A stretch of DNA of 64,000 nucleotides from contig NC_052615.1 in the NCBI RefSeq assembly GCF_016545825.1, positions 31,989,088 to 32,053,087 of the forward strand. The letters are read 5' to 3'. The position numbers were made by a program, and so were the translations under genes. Below the pieces are notes generated by a model. The model worked only from the letters and a program-made list of their open reading frames with translations, did no database searches and was not told the origin of the DNA. The stretch comes from Eucalyptus grandis. Lineage: Eukaryota; Streptophyta; Magnoliopsida; Myrtales; Myrtaceae. Positions 58,293-64,000 of the stretch are shown piece after piece. Each line of letters starts with the position of its first letter. Positions within the stretch are counted from its first letter, which is position 1.

Positions 58293-60662
58293 TTACTGTA
58301 ATTTGCCCGAGAAGGTCATCCGTTCTCTGTATTTCCTTGGTGTGAAATCGAGGGGTCTTAACTCTATTGGAAACAGATTCTAGGTGCAAATTTTGAAAAG
58401 CTTTCTTCACGGTATAAATTGTGGTTCTTTTTCGGTTCTGCCGCAACTTTGGTGTTACGTCAGATTTGTCATTGGTGTGTACATGCTTCTGATTTAACTC
58501 TCGGTAATGCAACAATTGTCTAAAAAAATGAAGGGCAGGTGGCGCGGGCTCTGTGGTGTAGAATCGGTGTTTGTCGGTTTCCTTAAACGAAGTAGGAAAG
58601 AGTTCTAGTGGAGTCGTTGCCGCCCGGTTCCGCTATAAGGCAAGTCAATCAAGGAGATGTGCCTGGTCACACTTGTGATGAACGTGCCTAGTCTTTTATG
58701 GATGCCTAGACGTTGAGTAACATATGCGGAACGAAGAAATGCTAGTCAATCTAGTCAGCTGTAGTGTTCAAATTATTTCTTCGTGATATCTCTAAAGCTG
58801 TAAGAGAACTGCTGGACACATTGGAAGGAAGAGAGAAGCAAAGAGTAGGTGGAAGGTTGTCGCTCGACATTGTTGGCGGTGTCCGCTTCCAAGTCGATAC
58901 ATCCATTTGTCTGTTCGGCCGGGACGATGTAAAGATCGAATAATATCAGTGTCGAGGATAAATGCGTCTCTAAGAGAACAGTAGGAAGGCGCACTTTCCT
59001 CTAGACGGAAAGCAATACTTTCCTCGTGATGGAAGGCATGTATATACCTGGGAAAAGAGCGAGGTTTGATTCCGATCCGAGCTTCTCACTTGAATCCGGA
59101 GACTTACGCATTCGAAAGAGCATTTGGTGGGCCGGTCCAAATGCCTGCATTGTCGTACGAAACATCTCTGGCGATCAACTTTCACTGTCCCAGAGATTTC
59201 TGGAATCCAATAGCGGAATCAAATTGGTATTTTTGGCTTTTGTCAAGGATGCTTTATGCCGTCACGGAATAAAGGCATGTAAGAACAGCCTGACATTGCA
59301 CGAAATGGGTATTAAAATTACACGCCCAAACAAGTATTTGATGCCTTGGCAGGCCGATTATCGTGTCTGCATTCTCATATATTGAACGTGTGGCACGCGG
59401 CTTGCACCGTACTGGATACTTCCGCAGCCCAACAGCGAAACGAAATCAGCCCTGCTCGGCTTTTTGTAAATGATGCATTTATGCCGCGACGTGATCGGGC
59501 AATACGGACAAGCCTAACATATTTTTGTCAAGCGGACGGGGCAGACTAATTAAATTCTAAATTATGAGCGCTTGTATTCTCCATGGCCCCATAACAAGTA
59601 CCAGGAAAATAAATTAGACGTTGAAATCAAGGTCGATGATCAATGGTAGTAGCTCACGATTCTCCTAGACAATCTAACTCCATTTTGGCAGCTGTAATCC
59701 AAATATATTCTATCTTTATACTCCCAACAGCCCGGCTTTGTCATGGCTCGGCCTGAAACAACAAAAGAGATTGGAGAATTTTATTATTTCTAAACCAGGA
59801 TCAAATAAGGACCGTTCAAGAATGGAGCTTTAGTCGGTAGGTCCCTCCACTCAACCTAGTGGAAGCTAAACATAATCCTAGTTTTTTGTAGGGTCTTAAT
59901 CAAAGCACCAATGAGAAAAACGATACGATGATCTCGATAAATAATTCAAGTAAAGACATTCGTTCCAATATCGAGTTGGAAGAACCACATGAGTATACGC
60001 AAACAACCCCGAAATCCGCCGCGTTGTAATGACGACAAAGGGGAGTAATTAACAACCAAACATCAACCACAAGCTTTAAGGGGACAGCCATAGTTAACAC
60101 GATTAGACATTACTTACCTCTCGATCTAGCAGAACATTGGACGTCAAGACAATATCAAAACCTCAGCTTGGAAAATCTCCAGTTTTCACATGCCTTTACT
60201 AAAAGGTCGCTTTCATTACCTCCATGCAAGAGATCATTTTCTGTCCCAAAAAAGAAGAGATCATCGGGCAGAGCTACAATTAAGAACAAAAGACAAGAAG
60301 TCTTTTCTCATCAAATTAGTTTTACCAGGACTTCAGCAAGGACTCTTCCCACAGAAAGGAAGCTGAAAACCGCCTCGTCTCCGCAAGCTCGCCCACCTGG
60401 TGCGCGAGGCGCTTCCAAGGACCCACCATTTTCAGACCTCCTTCACGCGTGTCGCTCTCTTCTCCTGCATGCAACCCCTTGCTTTGCCGTGACCGAATAA
60501 GTCTCTCGGTCTCCGTCGCGGTCGCACCACCTTTTCTTTCTGTCGTATCACTGCCCTCTTCTCCTTATACTCTCTCTCTCTCTCTCTCCCCGCTTGCTCG
60601 CCGCTTGATCTCCTCCGCTGCTTTGCTTAGTCTTGCTTGAAGCGGATTGTTGCTTTGTGCTC
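58293..60662. other. Between HOP and VPE
   Basis: Bases 58293-58520 are HOP 3' UTR and flank. A 119-codon frame at 59026-59385 has no recognisable motif. Within 59.2-59.5 kb a phrase (GGCTTTTGTCAAGGATGC then TTTATGCCG) recurs about 223 bp later in diverged form (GGCTTTTTGTAAATGATGC then ATTTATGCCG). Bases 60450-60662 are pyrimidine-rich with a TC run at about 60571-60587 and look like the VPE 5' leader. Confidence 0.45.
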
Positions 60663-63600
60663 ATGGGTCGGCTAGATGCTCTCTTCATCTGCTCGGCCTT
60701 GCTGCTCGTGCTCGCGGCTTGCTTAGAAGCCCGAGGAGCGAGCCGACCCGGTCGGCCCGACTGGAGGTTCGGCTTTACCGAGCCGGTGATTCGCATGCCG
60801 ACCGAGGGAGAGGAAGCCGTGGATGAAGAAGGCCAGGGGGTCGGGACAAGATGGGCCGTTCTCGTGGCCGGTTCGTCCGGTTATGGAAATTATAGGCATC
60901 AGGTAATACTTTGCTACATCTTTTCTTAAAAGTTTTCTGCATCTTCATTCTCACGTTTTCTTCTCGAGGACTCAACATGGGATAATTGTTGTTGGTTTCT
61001 TAGAGTTGAGTTTTAGTTTAAGCTATCGGAAAGAGACATGGGGCCATGTTGTGTAGCTTTCCAATGGTGGATGGAGATCTTTTGCTCTCTGTGGATATAC
61101 CTAAAACATCTTTTACCTGCAATCTTCCTTGTGTTCTACAAGCTTGAGATTTACTCTACTCAAGAATGATCGGTGAAGATACAAAGTGTGTGTGTGGGGC
61201 ATGTGTACATGCAGGCGGATGTGTGCCATGCGTATCAAATACTGAAGAAAGGAGGGCTCAAGGAAGAGAACATAGTAGTGTTCATGTACGACGACATCGC
61301 CACGCATCAGTTGAACCCCAGGCCTGGGGTCATCATCAACCATCCCAAAGGTGATGATGTCTATGCTGGTGTTCCAAAGGTTAGAAATTTCTCTTTTTCT
61401 TTTTCCTTTTCCCGTGCCTTGCACTTGCTTAGAGAATATTCCGCTCCATTGTGGTTGTCTTCCATTTACATAAAGTCTTATGTGGTCATTGATTATCTTT
61501 TGGTTGAGTAAAAAAGAAATGTTCCTAGCCACTTGGTCGTTTGGGTGATTGGGATGTTCGGAAGATATTTGGGTCATTTGATAGTGATGGATGGTTGTAA
61601 GGCGGTCATTATTTAGATCCAATGTATTGTGTTTTAATAGTGAACTTAATTATTGAGCAGAACCAAGGTTGATAGACCTCACTCTTAAAACAGAGACATT
61701 GAAAAAGACTTTAAAGAAAGTTATGTCGAATCAATTATTGTTAACTGCTATACAGATCTATCTATCTTGACTTCTTTCATGTCTGTTATGTTGATTCATT
61801 TATTGTTAATTGTTATAAAGATCTGTCAACCTGATTTCTTTTTATGTCCGTGCTTCTGAAAAAGCTTTCATAGTTTATATGGATCTTGGAACAAATTAGC
61901 TAGTGGAGAAAGTAATGAAAGTGAGACAGTTCTAATAGTTTGCTGATATTGATGGTGAACATGGCAGGATTACACTGGAAAAAATGTTACGGCAGCAAAT
62001 TTGTATGCAGTGCTTCTCGGAGACAAGAGTGCTGTGAAGGGTGGGAGCGGGAAGGTGGTTAGTAGCAAACCGAATGACAGAATCTTCCTCTATTACTCTG
62101 ATCATGGAGGTCCTGGTGTTCTGGGTGAGTCTTAGTGCTTGTACCGGTGTTAAGTCTGCTGCAATTTCTTTGCTAGTTTGCCCTTGGTAACTTCGAACCT
62201 GATTGAAGTTCGATTGGCAGTGACAGTAATTTTGACCAATAGGAGTTGCCAAACTCAACAATGATGTGGGGTGGAACTCATACTGTGGAAAGAGATGGGA
62301 TATTGTTCAATAAGATTGAATAGACATCAAGAGACTGACATTCATGTCATCATCTTACAATGGGCAGAATAACACAATTAATAGTTAGTAGAGTCGTAGT
62401 TGAAGTATGCGAGCGAGTGGATCAATTTAGTATTAACAGGTAGACTTGTAAATCTCTTCATTTTATGTCTTGAAGTTTAATCCCATTTAATGGATTTTGA
62501 CAATCACAAAGATACTTGTCTAACTACCTCTGTACTTTGTATCTGAATTGGACAGAAAAATGCATGATGGTTGTATCCTGTGAAAGGCTGCATGTTATTT
62601 GTATTGTTGTGGTTAAGGTTCAAAGAGATCTCTCATGGAAATTTTCAATTTATGCCAAAATTGGGGGCTTTAGACATCACTTATTGCTAATCAATACAGG
62701 GATGCCGAACATGCCATTCCTCTATGCCATGGACTTCATCAATGTATTAAAGAAAAAACATGCAGCAAAGGGCTACAAAGAGATGGTATAGGTTTCATTT
62801 TTGAAATCAGCTTTTTACCATACCATTGTCTTTGCTTTTAATTATCTGATGAGGCTCAATATCACTGGCATGCGCAGATTATATATGTGGAAGCATGCGA
62901 GAGTGGGAGCGTCTTTGAAGGGATAATGCCAAAAGATTTAGATATCTATGTGACAACAGCATCAAATGCTCAGGAGAGCAGCTTTGGAACTTACTGTCCT
63001 GGGATGGAACCTCCGCCTCCTCCAGAGTACATCACTTGCTTAGGTGACTTGTATAGTATTGCTTGGATGGAAGACAGGTAAGACTGTTTTTCTGGAGTGC
63101 ACTCTTTTCCCAAAATAACTGGCACATCGACTAGAAAAGGACATCAGTATATACTAATTCTAATTGTTCGATATAAAGCCTTGTTAAGCAATAGAAATGA
63201 TTTGCCAGTTATGGAATCATATGCTGTCCTGTTGTTGATTAATGATCTAACTTCCATGCAACCTTGAACAGTGAGAGTCACAATCTGAAGAAAGAAACCA
63301 TAAAGCAACAATATCAATCGGTAAAGTTGATGCTCTGAGCATTCGATATGCCTTAAACACAGTGACTGAGATTGGTTGCTGATGGATCGATGATCATGAT
63401 TGATCAGGTAAAGCAGCGGACATCCAATTTCAACAATTATAATGCCGGTTCACATGTGATGGAGTATGGGAACCAAAGCATTAAGGACGAGAGGCTTTAC
63501 TTGTATCAAGGTTTTGATCCTGCAACAGTGAACTTCCCTCCCAACAGAGTCCCTCCTGAATACATGGGCATCGTTAATCAAAGAGACGCGGATCTTCACT

Positions 63601-64000
63601 TCCTCTGGCAGATGGTGAGCTTAAGCTACATCTTTTACTCTGATAATTAACCTCGAGTGTTATTCGTTCAGTAACCTTGAGTGTTATTCGTTCAGACTTC
63701 TCTAGATAGAAGATGGTTCTTTTCTTCCTCATCTTCTGCTGCCTCCTCTAGTCAATGGACTGTACAAAGATACTTGTTTTACATTCGCATCGAATTAGAA
63801 TATTGTGCTAAGAAAAATTGGCGGTGCTAATTTAATAGCACCGGTAGAAGATAAAACTTTCCGATGTACAATGAGGCACTGGATTTCACTTTGGAACAAT
63901 ATTGTGCTAAATTGAATGAGCCTGTCGCAGTTCCTCTTCTTCAAGCCTTAACTAGACATCATGCTCTGCAGTATAAGAAAACAGAAAACAATTCAGAGAA
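60663..64000 (+). CDS. VPE: Vacuolar processing enzyme (legumain-type Asn endopeptidase), 3' truncated by window
   Basis: Cysteine protease (family C13) that matures vacuolar proteins after Asn/Asp and acts in vacuole-mediated cell death. Exons: 60663-60902, 61215-61379, 61968-62124, 62700-62785, 62878-63077, 63272-63320, 63408-63614, and 63972 to the window end. Phases agree at every junction. Residues 1 to about 26 form a signal peptide ([14 protein letters not shown]), followed by a short propeptide. The protease begins at [18 protein letters not shown]. The catalytic His is H181 (YYSDHGGPG) and Cys C223 ([12 protein letters not shown]), 42 residues apart as usual in VPEs. The substrate-pocket regions SSFGTYCPG and the [11 protein letters not shown] segment are present. 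The last visible residues are YKKTENNSE; the C-terminal prodomain lies beyond the window. The subtype (seed or vegetative) cannot be decided. Confidence 0.95.

Noticed and set aside
59026..59385. 119-codon plus-strand frame
   Set aside because: No recognised motif, no splice context, and it overlaps a diverged repeat.
1..64000. Search for tRNA, rRNA and CRISPR features
   Set aside because: No cloverleaf with A/B boxes, rRNA core sequence or repeat-spacer array was seen by eye. A tRNAscan or Infernal run would be needed to exclude small RNAs.

Overview
The window is nuclear DNA of a flowering plant. Genes have GT-AG introns, plant-specific families are present (a vacuolar processing enzyme, an LTPG-type lipid-transfer protein, a PMEI pair, chloroplast EF-G), and the intergenic DNA is AT-rich and full of transposons. 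A woody eudicot, perhaps Myrtales such as Eucalyptus, is a guess from overall appearance and is not proven by the sequence.

Layout. 0-5.9 kb: two small inverted-repeat elements and a minus-strand lipid-transfer-protein gene. 5.9-12.9 kb: a complete but mutated Ty1/copia LTR retrotransposon on the minus strand, with LTRs, PBS, PPT, gag and pol. It lies next to a small broken ORF. 15.8-18.75 kb: an eight-exon gene for a probable plastid coiled-coil protein of unknown function. 20.8-24.5 kb: PMEI gene 1 inside a duplicated block. 28.2-31.1 kb: a five-exon IBA57-type pseudogene on the minus strand. 31.9-44.2 kb: a microhomology-flanked tandem duplication followed by PMEI gene 2 and the second copy of the PMEI block, swollen by TIR elements. 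44.8-49.3 kb: more TIR elements and gene-poor DNA. 49.3-53.3 kb: chloroplast EF-G with a one-base frameshift. 54.6-58.3 kb: HOP/STI1 co-chaperone with a heat-shock element in its promoter. 60.7 kb to the end: a vacuolar processing enzyme, cut by the window edge.

The genes do not form a pathway; they are ordinary housekeeping and secretory genes in a dynamic neighbourhood. What stands out is the history of the DNA. Duplicated blocks give 'empty site' views of transposon insertions, promoter regions have been copied without their genes, and unrelated-looking TIR families share the same design of GC-rich core between pyrimidine and purine arms. I found no CRISPR array, no RNA gene and no convincing new biochemical system. 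Exon boundaries were built by hand from splice signals and reading phase, and gene names rest on recognised family motifs, not on a search.
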